Source of the DNA: CANQBR01 sp964641395
GTDB lineage: Bacteria > Bacillota > Negativicutes > Acidaminococcales > Acidaminococcaceae
Direction of reading: 5' to 3'
Assembly: GCA_964641395.1 (NCBI GenBank)
Contig: CAZXKQ010000031.1
Location: forward strand, 1-17,665
Length of the DNA: 17,665 nucleotides
The position numbers and the translations under genes are program-made. This document shows, piece after piece, positions 5,339-12,870 of the stretch (the first letter of the stretch is position 1; each line of letters begins with the position of its first letter). The notes beneath the pieces are model-generated. The model was not told where the DNA came from, did not search any database, and saw only the letters and a list, made by a program, of their open reading frames with translations.

Positions 5339-6064
5339 CTATTTGCGGTTCTTGTTCTGGAAGCGCTCCTCCGGATCCAGGGCCAGCAGGCCGCTGTAGA
5401 CCGAGCGGAGATCCGTAATATCGCCCCGGCTGGTGATGTGCTTCTCCAGCTTCCGCTTCACCCTCTGGAGGGCGTTGTCGATGGACTTGATGTGCCTGTC
5501 TAAGTCCGCCGCTATCTCCTGGTAGGACTTGCCGTCCAGGTAGCTCATCAGCACCCGCCACTCTAGGTCGCTGAGGATGCTGTTCATCTTGTTCTCGATA
5601 TCGTCAAACTCCTCCCTGCTGATCACCATGTCCTCTGGGTTGGCCGCCCGCATGCCGCTGATAATGTCCAGGAGGGTGCGGTCCGAGTCCTCCTCGTAGA
5701 TGGGCTTGTTCAGGGAGACGTAGGAATTGAGGGGGATGTGCTTCTGCCGGGTGGCGGTCTTGATGGCGGTGATGATCTGCCGGGTGACGCACAGCTCCGC
5801 AAAGGCCCGGAAGGAGGACTGCTTGTCCTTCTTAAAGTCCCGGATGGCCTTGTAGAGGCCTATCATCCCCTCTTGGATGATGTCCTCCCGCTCGGCGCCG
5901 ATGAGGAAGTAGCTGCGGGCCTTGAGCCGGACGAAGTTCCTGTATTTATGCAACAGGTACTCCTGGGCCAGCACGTTGTCCTGCTCCTGGGCTATCAGCA
6001 CCACCTCTTCGTCCGTCATGTTGTTAAAGGCAGCATAAGGGTCGTTGGGCCTCCCTGCGTCCAT
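5339..6064 (-). CDS. sigH: RNA polymerase sigma-H factor
   Basis: This alternative sigma factor directs RNA polymerase to stationary-phase, competence or early sporulation promoters in Bacillota. The product (241 aa) has sigma-70 region 2 at about residues 38-105, with the core-binding helix EDIIQEGMIGLYKAI. A linker follows, then region 4 at about 163-208 with the helix-turn-helix SYQEIAADLDRHIKSIDNALQRVK in outline. It follows yacP by 32 bases with a GGGAAGGGGAAGG ribosome-binding region, as expected for the conserved yacP–sigH order. Compared with the Bacillus protein it has about 30 extra C-terminal residues after region 4. Sigma-H genes also occur in species that do not sporulate. Confidence 0.9.
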   Translation of the reverse strand: MDAGRPNDPYAAFNNMTDEEVVLIAQEQDNVLAQEYLLHKYRNFVRLKARSYFLIGAEREDIIQEGMIGLYKAIRDFKKDKQSSFRAFAELCVTRQIITAIKTATRQKHIPLNSYVSLNKPIYEEDSDRTLLDIISGMRAANPEDMVISREEFDDIENKMNSILSDLEWRVLMSYLDGKSYQEIAADLDRHIKSIDNALQRVKRKLEKHITSRGDITDLRSVYSGLLALDPEERFQNKNRK

Positions 6065-6096
6065 CTTAGCCTTCCCCTTCCCTGGTCTATTTAGCT

Positions 6097-6615
6097 CTAT
6101 TTAGTACGCCGCAGCTGCTCCAAGCGCTCTAGCACCCTTCCTGCCACCCGGTCCCCCAGCTCCCGCCGCTGGAGGCCGCTGGCAGGCTGGCGCAGCCTGG
6201 CCGCTATTTCCTTCTTCGCCTTGCTGTATTGCTGGTGGAACTCCCGGGCGGAGATGCGGTAGCCGCCGCTGCCCAGGATGTTCAGCTGCTCTGCGTAATC
6301 ACTGGTGACTACGTAGAGGCGGCTCACCCCCTGGCGGCGCAGCTCATAGGCCTGCCGCTCTATCCAGCTGTCCGCCGTCTCCCCCTCCCCGGTGTAGACC
6401 ACCTGGATGCCGTGGAGCTGGCTGCTGACGGCGCTGCCCGGCACCTCCAGGGCATCGAAGACCAGGATTGCCTTGTAGCCCTTGAAGGCGGCGTACTCCG
6501 CCAGCATCATGGTCAGCAGCTCCCGGGCATGGTCCAGGCTCTGCTCCCTCAGGGAGGCGAATTCCTGCCAGTTATTGATTACGTTGTAGCCGTCGAGGAT
6601 GATATAGTCCGCCAT
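6097..6615 (-). CDS. yacP: NYN-domain ribonuclease, YacP/Rae1 family
   Basis: This small (172 aa) cytoplasmic endoribonuclease is known in Bacillus as Rae1, which cleaves mRNA in the ribosomal A site. The N-terminus YIILDGYNVIN with the early acidic residue, the strand ILVFDA, and VVTSDYAEQ in the second half are the PIN-like NYN signatures. The C-terminus is basic and helical. It starts one base after the rlmB stop codon and precedes sigH, the usual order. The family call is secure, but the substrate in this organism is inferred. Confidence 0.9.
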   Translation of the reverse strand: MADYIILDGYNVINNWQEFASLREQSLDHARELLTMMLAEYAAFKGYKAILVFDALEVPGSAVSSQLHGIQVVYTGEGETADSWIERQAYELRRQGVSRLYVVTSDYAEQLNILGSGGYRISAREFHQQYSKAKKEIAARLRQPASGLQRRELGDRVAGRVLERLEQLRRTK

Positions 6616-6616
6616 C

Positions 6617-7375
6617 TCATCTGCCGCCTTGCTGCCGCTGGCGCAGGGCCTCGTAGAGGAGGATGCCCCCGGCCACCGCCGCGTTGAGGGAGCCCACTCC
6701 TCCCAGCATAGGCAGGGTGGCTAGCTCGTCGCAGCGGCTGGCCACCAGCCGGCCCAGGCCCCGGCCTTCCGCCCCTACCACCAGGGCCAGGGGGCCGCTG
6801 AGGTGGGCGTCAGTGTAGGCCCGGCCTGCCAGCTGGGCTCCCACCACCCAGCAGCCTGCCTGCTGCAGGCCCTGGATGGCCTGGCCCAGGTTGCTGACCC
6901 GGGCTACCAAGATGTGCTCTAGGGCTCCCGCCGCCGCCTTGGCCACGGTGGCGGTGAGGGGGCAGCCGGCCCGCTTAGGCAGCACCACCCCGTGGACCCC
7001 CGCCGCCGCCGCCGTCCGCAGCAGGGAGCCTAGGTTGTGAGGATCCTGCACCCCGTCTAAGAGGAGGAGGAAGGGCTCCTCCCCCCTCTCCTCCGCCCGG
7101 GCCAGGATGGCTTCCAGGCTGGTATAGCCGTAGGGGGCCACCCGGGCGGCCACCCCCTGGTGGGGGAGGCTGGTGAGGCCGTCCAGCTGGGCGCCGCTCA
7201 CCAGGTCGTAGGGCAGGCCCTGCTCCTTGGCTAGGCGCAGGATCTCCTCTACGGTGCCGCCGTGGCTGCCCTTGGCCACTAGGAGGCGGTTCAGGGGGCG
7301 GCCGGCCCGCAGGGCTTCCAGCACCGGCTGGCGGCCCACTAGCAGCTGGCCGTCTTCCTTTTTACCTTCTGCCAC
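6617..7375 (-). CDS. rlmB: 23S rRNA 2'-O-ribose methyltransferase, RlmB/TrmH family
   Basis: This SpoU-class enzyme uses S-adenosylmethionine to methylate a ribose in 23S rRNA (guanosine 2251 in E. coli). The product (252 aa) has an N-terminal substrate-binding domain opening with GRQPVLEAL. The knotted methyltransferase domain follows, with motif 1 DPHNLGSLLRTA, motif 2 LALVVGAEGRGL and motif 3 GSLNAAVAGGILLYEAL. I chose the GTG at 7375 because GGGAGG lies eight bases upstream. An in-frame GTG at 7384 directly abuts that RBS. It sits between thyX and yacP in a tight operon. Some Bacillota paralogues act on tRNA or other rRNA sites, so the exact target is not certain. Confidence 0.92.
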   Translation of the reverse strand: MAEGKKEDGQLLVGRQPVLEALRAGRPLNRLLVAKGSHGGTVEEILRLAKEQGLPYDLVSGAQLDGLTSLPHQGVAARVAPYGYTSLEAILARAEERGEEPFLLLLDGVQDPHNLGSLLRTAAAAGVHGVVLPKRAGCPLTATVAKAAAGALEHILVARVSNLGQAIQGLQQAGCWVVGAQLAGRAYTDAHLSGPLALVVGAEGRGLGRLVASRCDELATLPMLGGVGSLNAAVAGGILLYEALRQRQQGGR

Positions 7376-7391
7376 TGGCCCCACCTCCCGC

Positions 7392-8096
7392 CTAGTCCTT
7401 CTGGGCCTCAGCCTGGGCCCGGCGGAGGGCCTGGAGGCGGCCGCAGCTCATGGCCCCTTCCCGGCACAGCCCCAGGCTGACGCAGCTAGGGCCGGCGGTA
7501 GCGAAGATGCAGGGGGCCACCCGCTTGCACTCAGCCAGCATCAGGTTGGCCAGCTGGCGGATCTCCCACTGGGCCCGCATACAGCAGCGCAGCTGGAAGA
7601 AGTTCAGCAGGGAACGGGCGTTAAAGGTGCAGACGATCTTCGTCTCAGTAGCGTTAGGCAGGATGTAGCGGGCGTCTTCCGCCGCTATCCCCTGGCTGGT
7701 AAACTCGTTGTATAAGTCCTGGATCTCCCCCATCAGGGCCTGGAACTTGGCTGCCAAGGCCGGCTGGGCCGCCAGGCTGGGAGGCAGGACGGTGGCAAAG
7801 TTATGCTCTTTCACATAGCGCTGGGACTGCTGGGAATAGGAGGCGATGCGGTGGCGCACCAACTGGTGGGTCAGCACCCGGGACACCCCCTCGATGGCGA
7901 AGGTGAAGGTGACGTGCTCCAGGGTGGAAAAGTGGCCCATCTCCACCAGCTTCTGTACCAGCTTGGCGGCCTGTTGGTCGCTGATCCTCTCCTCCAGCTC
8001 CGCCGCCCCGATGGGGCTGTAGCAGAGCCGGGCGCTCATGGCCACCGTCTTGTCCGGCTCCGGCGTATAGCGGAGCAACTTAACCTGCACTGCCAT
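7392..8096 (-). CDS. thyX: FAD-dependent thymidylate synthase ThyX
   Basis: It makes dTMP from dUMP using FAD/NADPH and methylene-tetrahydrofolate. This flavin enzyme is unrelated to ThyA. The product (234 aa) contains the ThyX signature RHRxxS…SxRY at residues 81-94 (R81, H82, R83, S86, S91, R93, Y94). The C-terminal part has several cysteines (around AECKRVAPC and GAMSCG), a pattern I associate with clostridial-type ThyX. The start codon lies inside the end of mrnC (17-nt overlap), implying translational coupling. ThyX between mrnC and rlmB is a recurring arrangement in this cluster. No thyA is present in the window. Confidence 0.95.
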   Translation of the reverse strand: MAVQVKLLRYTPEPDKTVAMSARLCYSPIGAAELEERISDQQAAKLVQKLVEMGHFSTLEHVTFTFAIEGVSRVLTHQLVRHRIASYSQQSQRYVKEHNFATVLPPSLAAQPALAAKFQALMGEIQDLYNEFTSQGIAAEDARYILPNATETKIVCTFNARSLLNFFQLRCCMRAQWEIRQLANLMLAECKRVAPCIFATAGPSCVSLGLCREGAMSCGRLQALRRAQAEAQKD

Positions 8097-8559
8097 CTCT
8101 CTCCTGGGCCTCCTTCTCCAATCCCTGGCTGATGAGGCTGAAGGCCTCAGCCAGCACCGCCTCCAGCCGCTCCTGCTGCTCCGTCAAAAAGAGCCAGCCG
8201 ATGAGGGCCTCCAGGGCGGTGGCCTGGCGGTACTCCGTCACTGAAGCGCTCTTAGGCACCGCGCTCTTGGTGTTGCGGCCCCGGTGGTAGATCACCGCCT
8301 CCTGGGGGCTGAGCCCCGCCGCCAGGGCCAGCATGGCCCGGCTCTGCTGGGCGGCGCTGACCATCTGGGCGCAGAGGTCGTTCAGCACCCGCACCTGGCC
8401 GGAGCTGGGCAGCAGCCGCAGCCGCACGTAGAGGTTGAAGACGCTGTCCCCTATGTAGGCCAGCAGCACCGGGGGCAGGGCCTCCGGCTGGACCGCCTCC
8501 CCGCCGCCGCACTGGGCCAGGGCCTGCCGCTTCAAGGCGCAGTATTGCTCAAAACGCAT
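8080..8559 (-). CDS. mrnC: Mini-ribonuclease III
   Basis: This double-strand-specific endoribonuclease matures the ends of 23S rRNA in Bacillota. It consists of an RNase III catalytic domain alone, with no dsRNA-binding domain, consistent with only 159 aa. The signature LAYIGDSVFNLYVR near residues 33-46 holds the catalytic aspartate. ALEALIGWLFL near 117-127 supplies the second acidic cluster. It starts one base after the cysS stop codon and overlaps thyX at its 3' end, matching the conserved cysS–mrnC order. Confidence 0.93.
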   Translation of the reverse strand: MRFEQYCALKRQALAQCGGGEAVQPEALPPVLLAYIGDSVFNLYVRLRLLPSSGQVRVLNDLCAQMVSAAQQSRAMLALAAGLSPQEAVIYHRGRNTKSAVPKSASVTEYRQATALEALIGWLFLTEQQERLEAVLAEAFSLISQGLEKEAQERDGSAG

Positions 8560-8560
8560 C

Positions 8561-10012
8561 TTATTTAGCCGTCTTGGACCACACCGCCCCCTGGGGCGTA
8601 TCCTGGAGGGTGAAGCCGAGGGCGGCCAGGCTGGAGCGCAGCCGGTCCGCCAAGGGGTAGTTCTTTCCCTTGCGGGCCTCCTGCCGCAGCTCCACCAAGA
8701 GCTGCACCAGTTCCGCCTCCTTGGAAGCCTCCTCCTCCTGGGCAGGGGCGGCCGGGGCCTCCTCCTCCAAGATGCCGATGATGGAGCACATGTAGGCGAA
8801 GACCTGCCCGGCTACTGCCAGGGCCTTGCCGTCCGGCCTCCGTCCCTCCCCCTTCAGGGTCTGGGCGTAGACCTGTACTTCCCGGGCCAGGGCGAAGAGG
8901 TAGGAGAGGGCCAGGGCGGTGTTAAAGTCGTCCTCCATGGCCGCCCGGAAGTCCTCCTTCAGGCTGCGGGCCTTGGCCGCCAGGGCCTGGCTGGCCTCCG
9001 TGGGGCCGGCCCCCAGCTCCAGGCCCAGCTCCTGCAGCAGCTGCTTGGCCTTGGCCAGACGGCCCAGGCCGCTCTGGGCCTCTGCCAGGCGTTGGTCGCT
9101 GAAGTCCAGGGGGGAGCGGTAGTGGGTGGCTACGATGAAGAAGCGCAGCACCTCCGGCGGATAGTGCTCCAGGATGTCCTTCACTGTGAAGAAGTTGCCT
9201 AAGGACTTAGACATCTTCTCCTTGTCCACGGTGATGAAGCCGTTGTGGAGCCAGTAATGGACGAAGGGGTGGCAGCCGCTGCAGCCCTCCGACTGGGCGA
9301 TTTCGTTTTCATGGTGGGGGAAGATCAGGTCGCTGCCGCCGCCGTGGAAGTCGAAGCTAGGGCCTAGGTACTTCATGCTCATGGTGGAGCATTCGATGTG
9401 CCAGCCGGGACGGCCGGGGCCCCAGGGGCTGGGCCAGGCCGGCTCCCCTGGCTTGGCCGCCTTCCAGAGGGCGAAGTCCATGGGATTGGCCTTCCGCTGG
9501 TCCACGTCTACCCGGGCCCCTGCCAGCATGTCCTCCAGGTTGCGGCCGGAGAGCTGGCCGTAGTAGGGGAACTTCTCCACGCTGTAGAACACGTCCCCGT
9601 CCACCACGTAGCCGTAGCCCTTCTGGATGAGGGTCTCCACCGTCTTGATGATGTCCGGGATGTGCTCCGACACCCGGGGGTAGATGTGGGCCCGGCGCAC
9701 CTTCAGCCTGTCCATCACCTCGAAGTAGGCGGCGATGTAACGGTTGCTGATCTCTTCCCAGCTGACCCCCTCCTTGTTGGCGGTGGCGATGATCTTGTCG
9801 TCCACGTCGGTGAAGTTCTGGACGTGGAGCACGTCGTAGCCCTCGCTTTCCAAAAAGCGGCGGATCACGTCCCAGGTCACGAAGGGCCGGGCGTTGCCGA
9901 TGTGGGGGTGGTTGTAGGGGGTCACCCCGCACACGTAGATGCGGGCCTGCCCCGGCTGGCTGGGTTTAAATTCTTCCTTGCCCTTGCTAAGGGTGTTGTA
10001 TACTCTTATCAC
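8561..10012 (-). CDS. cysS: Cysteinyl-tRNA synthetase
   Basis: This class I aminoacyl-tRNA synthetase charges tRNA-Cys. The product (483 aa) has the HIGN form of the HIGH motif at residues 37-40 and KMSKS at 266-270. The four zinc ligands that recognise the cysteine thiol are C28, C208, H233 and E237. The C-terminal tail is helical and alanine/glutamate rich. The start is GTG at 10012 with AGGAGG six bases upstream, 15 nt after gltX. The length and all key residues are normal. It is part of the gltX-to-sigH operon. Confidence 0.97.
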   Translation of the reverse strand: MIRVYNTLSKGKEEFKPSQPGQARIYVCGVTPYNHPHIGNARPFVTWDVIRRFLESEGYDVLHVQNFTDVDDKIIATANKEGVSWEEISNRYIAAYFEVMDRLKVRRAHIYPRVSEHIPDIIKTVETLIQKGYGYVVDGDVFYSVEKFPYYGQLSGRNLEDMLAGARVDVDQRKANPMDFALWKAAKPGEPAWPSPWGPGRPGWHIECSTMSMKYLGPSFDFHGGGSDLIFPHHENEIAQSEGCSGCHPFVHYWLHNGFITVDKEKMSKSLGNFFTVKDILEHYPPEVLRFFIVATHYRSPLDFSDQRLAEAQSGLGRLAKAKQLLQELGLELGAGPTEASQALAAKARSLKEDFRAAMEDDFNTALALSYLFALAREVQVYAQTLKGEGRRPDGKALAVAGQVFAYMCSIIGILEEEAPAAPAQEEEASKEAELVQLLVELRQEARKGKNYPLADRLRSSLAALGFTLQDTPQGAVWSKTAK

Positions 10013-10027
10013 GCCAGACCTCCTGCC

Positions 10028-11506
10028 TTATACGTCTATCTCTACCCCAGCCTTGGCCAGGCTGGCGTTTATGCGCCGGCGGCAGCGCTCCGCCCCTAGG
10101 AGGGGGATGATGGCCGCCAGTTCCGGCCCATGCTGGTTGCCGGTAAGGGCCACCCGCACCGGCATGAACAGATCCTTGCCCCTCAGCTTGGTAGCCTTCT
10201 GCAGGGTCTTGAAGAGGGCCTTCACCCCTGGGCCGTCCAAGGGCTCCGCCTTAGGCAGCTCCTCGAGGAAGAGGCGCAGCAGCTCCGGCACCCGGGGGGC
10301 CTGGAGGACGGCTGCCGCCGCCGCATCCTCCAAGGGGAAGTCGTCCTCAAAGTAGAGGCGCAGGGCCTGGGGTATCTGGGCCCCGTAGGCCACGTGCTCC
10401 TGGGCCGTAGCCACCACCCGCCGCAGCCAGGCCAGCTCCTCCCCCGTCTCCCGGCCGCTGCTGTAGCCTGCAGCCTGGAGCTGGGGCTGGGCCAGGGCGA
10501 AGAAGGCCTCCGGGCTCAGCTGGCGGAGGTAGTGCTGGTTGAGCCAGTTCAGCTTGTCCAGGTCGAAGACCGCCGGATTCTTGGCCACCCTGTCCAGGGA
10601 GAAGGCCTGGATCAGCTCTTCCCGGCTGAAGAGCTCCTGCTCGCTGGCAGGGGCCCAGCCTAAGAGGGCCAAAAAGTTGACGATGGCCTGGGGCAGGTAG
10701 CCCAGCCGCCGGTACTGGTCCACGCTGGTGGCCCCGTGGCGCTTGCTCATCTTGGTGTGATCCTTGCCTAGGATGAGGGAGATGTGGCCGAAGAGGGGCT
10801 GCTCAAAGCCTAGGGCCTGGTAGATCAGGCACTGCCTAGGGGTGTTGGAGAGGTGCTCCTCCGCCCGGATGACGTGGGTGATCCTCATAGCGTGGTCGTC
10901 CACCACCACGGCGAAGTTATAGGTGGGCAGGCCGTCAGACTTGACGATGACGAAGTCGCCGATGTTGTCCGAGTCGAAGACTACGTCCCCCCGCACCAGG
11001 TCCCGCACCAGGATCTGCCTGTGCTCCGGCACCCGGAAGCGGATGGTGGGCTTACGCCCCTGGGCCTCGAAGGCCGCCCGTTCCGCCGCCGTCAGGTGGC
11101 GGCAGCGGCCTAGGTAGCGGGGCATCTTCCCCTCCTTGATGAGGCCCTGCCGCTCTGCCTCTAGTTCTTCATCAGTACAGTAACAGTAGTAGGCCAGGCC
11201 CTGGTCTAAGAGCTGCCGGGCGTAGCGGCGGTAGAGGTCCAGCCGCTCCGTCTGCCGGTAGGGCCCGTCCGGCCCCCCTACGTCTATGCCCTCGTCCCAG
11301 TCCAGGCCCAGCCACTGCAGGGCCGCCTTGATGTCTTCTTCTGACTCCCGGCTGGAGCGCTCCAGGTCCGTGTCCTCGATGCGCAGCACCAGCCTGCCCC
11401 CGCTCTTGCGGGCCAGCAGGTAGTTGAACAGGGCGCTGCGGGCCCCGCCGATGTGGAAGGGTCCGGTAGGACTGGGGGCGAAGCGCACCCTCACCTCTTT
11501 CTCCAT
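10028..11506 (-). CDS. gltX: Glutamyl-tRNA synthetase
   Basis: This class I synthetase charges tRNA-Glu, and in many Bacillota also tRNA-Gln for later amidation. The product (492 aa) has HIGG at residues 18-21 and KMSKR at 251-255. A zinc-binding insertion has ligands C108, C110, C135 and H137, matching the CxC…CxH pattern of E. coli GluRS. AGGGAGG lies about eight bases before the ATG. It heads the gltX–cysS–mrnC–thyX–rlmB–yacP–sigH run and has its own extended -10 promoter. Whether it is discriminating or non-discriminating cannot be told from sequence alone. Confidence 0.97.
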   Translation of the reverse strand: MEKEVRVRFAPSPTGPFHIGGARSALFNYLLARKSGGRLVLRIEDTDLERSSRESEEDIKAALQWLGLDWDEGIDVGGPDGPYRQTERLDLYRRYARQLLDQGLAYYCYCTDEELEAERQGLIKEGKMPRYLGRCRHLTAAERAAFEAQGRKPTIRFRVPEHRQILVRDLVRGDVVFDSDNIGDFVIVKSDGLPTYNFAVVVDDHAMRITHVIRAEEHLSNTPRQCLIYQALGFEQPLFGHISLILGKDHTKMSKRHGATSVDQYRRLGYLPQAIVNFLALLGWAPASEQELFSREELIQAFSLDRVAKNPAVFDLDKLNWLNQHYLRQLSPEAFFALAQPQLQAAGYSSGRETGEELAWLRRVVATAQEHVAYGAQIPQALRLYFEDDFPLEDAAAAAVLQAPRVPELLRLFLEELPKAEPLDGPGVKALFKTLQKATKLRGKDLFMPVRVALTGNQHGPELAAIIPLLGAERCRRRINASLAKAGVEIDV

Positions 11507-11569
11507 AGAGCCAACCTCCCTGGCGCCAGGCCTAGGCCCCAGCCCCGGCCTGCCGCTATCTAACTTTTA

Positions 11570-11578
11570 ATTATACCA
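11570..11578 (-). promoter_or_regulatory. Extended -10 promoter of the gltX operon
   Basis: The minus strand reads TGGTATAAT, a consensus -10 box with the TG extension, about 65 bases before the gltX ATG. No good -35 box lies 16-18 bases upstream, which fits extended -10 promoters. The leader holds palindromic GGCCTAGGCC and TGGCGCCA, but no T-box motif is recognisable. Confidence 0.65.
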
Positions 11579-11623
11579 TAAAAGGCCTGCCCCTGTGCCT
11601 ATTATTTTCGCCAGCGGCAGCCG

Positions 11624-12805
11624 TCAGGGGGAAGACAGCAGCGCCACCGCCTGGGCGGCTATCCCCTCCCCCCGGCCGGTGTAGCCCAGGCCTTCGGTGG
11701 TGGTGGCCTTTACGCTCACCCTGCCCGCCTCCAGGCCCAGCACCGCCGCCGTGCTGCGGCGCAGCTCCTCTATGTAGGGGGCCAGCTTAGGCCGCTGGGC
11801 GATGATGGTGATATCCACGTTCTCCACCTGGTAGCCCTGGCGGCGGACCAGCTCCGCCACCTGCCGGGCCAGCTCCCTGCTGTCCGCCCCTAGGTAGCGC
11901 TGGTCCGTATCGGGAAAGTGGCGGCCGATGTCCCCCAGGGCCGCCCCGCCTAGAAGGGCGTCCATCAGGGCGTGGAGGGCCACGTCCGCATCGCTGTGGC
12001 CCAAGAGCCCCAGCTCAGAGGGCAGCTCCACGCCGCACAGCACCAGGCGCCGGCCCGGCACTAAGCGGTGGACGTCAAAGCCGCTGCCTATCCTGTACAT
12101 CCTCTCCTCCTGCCTGCCTAGCAGGCTGGCCGCCCAGCGGAGGTCCTCCGGGGTGGTGACCTTGATGTTCTCGTAGGCCCCTAGGGCCTGGGCCACCCTG
12201 GCTCCCAGGGCCTCCACCAGGGCCGCGTCATCGGTGGCCGTCCGGCCGGCGGCCGCGGCGGCGGCATAGGCCTGCTGCAGCAGCTCCCGGCGGAAGATCT
12301 GGGGGGTCTGCACCGCCACCAGGCTGGAGCGGGGCGGGGTAGCCACCACCAGCCCCTCTCCGTCCACCACCTTGATAGTGTCCTTCACCGGCACGGCGGC
12401 GACGGCCCCGCCGTAGCGCCGGGCAGCCGCCAGGGTACGGGCGAAGACCTGGGGGCTCACCAGGGGCCGGGCCCCGTCGTGGACGGCTATGTAGGCCGCC
12501 TCCTCCCCTACTGCGGCCAGAGCGGCGGCCACGCTGGCCGTACGGGTGGCCCCCCCTGCCACTAAGCGCACCGGCAGGCTGGGAAAGCAGTCCTGCTGGT
12601 AGCGCTCCAATAACTCCTGCCCCTGGGCCAGGTCCTGGGGCCCTAAGGCCACCACCGCCTCAGCCACCAAGCCGGTAGCCGCCAGGGCCTGGAGGGTGTG
12701 GCTCAAAAGGGGGCGGCCCTGGAGGAGGGCGAAGGCCTTGTTGTAGCCCAGGCCCAGCCTCTCTCCCCTGCCGGCCGCCGCCACTATGCACGCTAAGTCT
12801 TTCAC
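11624..12805 (-). CDS. ispDF: Bifunctional IspD-IspF enzyme of the MEP isoprenoid pathway
   Basis: One continuous frame (393 aa) joins two enzymes of the methylerythritol phosphate pathway. Residues 1-235 are IspD (CDP-methylerythritol synthase), with the nucleotide-binding AAAGRGERLG near residue 9, K24 of YNKAF, and AVHDGARPL. Residues 236-393 are IspF (methylerythritol cyclodiphosphate synthase), starting MYRIGSGFDVH with metal ligands D and H, then GHSDADV and a KATTTEGLGYTGRGEG-type C-terminal motif. Each half has the length of the free-standing enzyme, with no linker. A strong internal RBS and ATG remain at the junction. The start is GTG at 12805 after AGGGGGCAGGACA. A strong terminator lies upstream, between it and yacL. 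Confidence 0.95.
   Translation of the reverse strand: MKDLACIVAAAGRGERLGLGYNKAFALLQGRPLLSHTLQALAATGLVAEAVVALGPQDLAQGQELLERYQQDCFPSLPVRLVAGGATRTASVAAALAAVGEEAAYIAVHDGARPLVSPQVFARTLAAARRYGGAVAAVPVKDTIKVVDGEGLVVATPPRSSLVAVQTPQIFRRELLQQAYAAAAAAGRTATDDAALVEALGARVAQALGAYENIKVTTPEDLRWAASLLGRQEERMYRIGSGFDVHRLVPGRRLVLCGVELPSELGLLGHSDADVALHALMDALLGGAALGDIGRHFPDTDQRYLGADSRELARQVAELVRRQGYQVENVDITIIAQRPKLAPYIEELRRSTAAVLGLEAGRVSVKATTTEGLGYTGRGEGIAAQAVALLSSP
12098..12110 (-). promoter_or_regulatory. Internal ribosome-binding site and start codon for IspF
   Basis: On the minus strand AGGAGGAGAGG is followed directly by ATG (12100-12098), the exact expected first codon of IspF. Spacing from AGGAGG to ATG is five bases. 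In the continuous frame these bases encode QEERM, so both a fusion and a free 158-residue IspF could be made from one mRNA. Confidence 0.6.
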
Positions 12806-12828
12806 TGTCCTGCCCCCTGCCTTCTCCT

Positions 12829-12864
12829 AAACAAAAACCGCCCTGCTGGAGCCCAGCGGGCGGT
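12829..12864 (-). terminator. Strong terminator between yacL and ispDF
   Basis: ACCGCCC-GCTGG pairs with CCAGC-GGGCGGT (12837-12864, one mismatch pair) around a 3-base loop. It is followed on the minus strand by TTTTTGTTT. It begins seven bases after the yacL stop codon and ends about 25 bases before the ispD start. Confidence 0.88.
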
Positions 12865-12870
12865 AAAAGG

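Noticed and set aside
9398..10099. Long plus-strand open frame (233 codons) opposite cysS and gltX
   Set aside because: It is antisense to two fully recognised synthetase genes. The residue mix (His/Val/Ala/Gly) matches a shadow frame.
11507..11623. T-box leader upstream of gltX
   Set aside because: The leader after the extended -10 is only about 60 bases, with no specifier stem or AGGGTGG-type antiterminator motif.
12090..12120. ispDF fusion as a sequencing frameshift artefact
   Set aside because: Both halves are in the same frame with no frame change, and the junction codons read smoothly. A single missed stop-codon base change cannot be excluded but is not needed.
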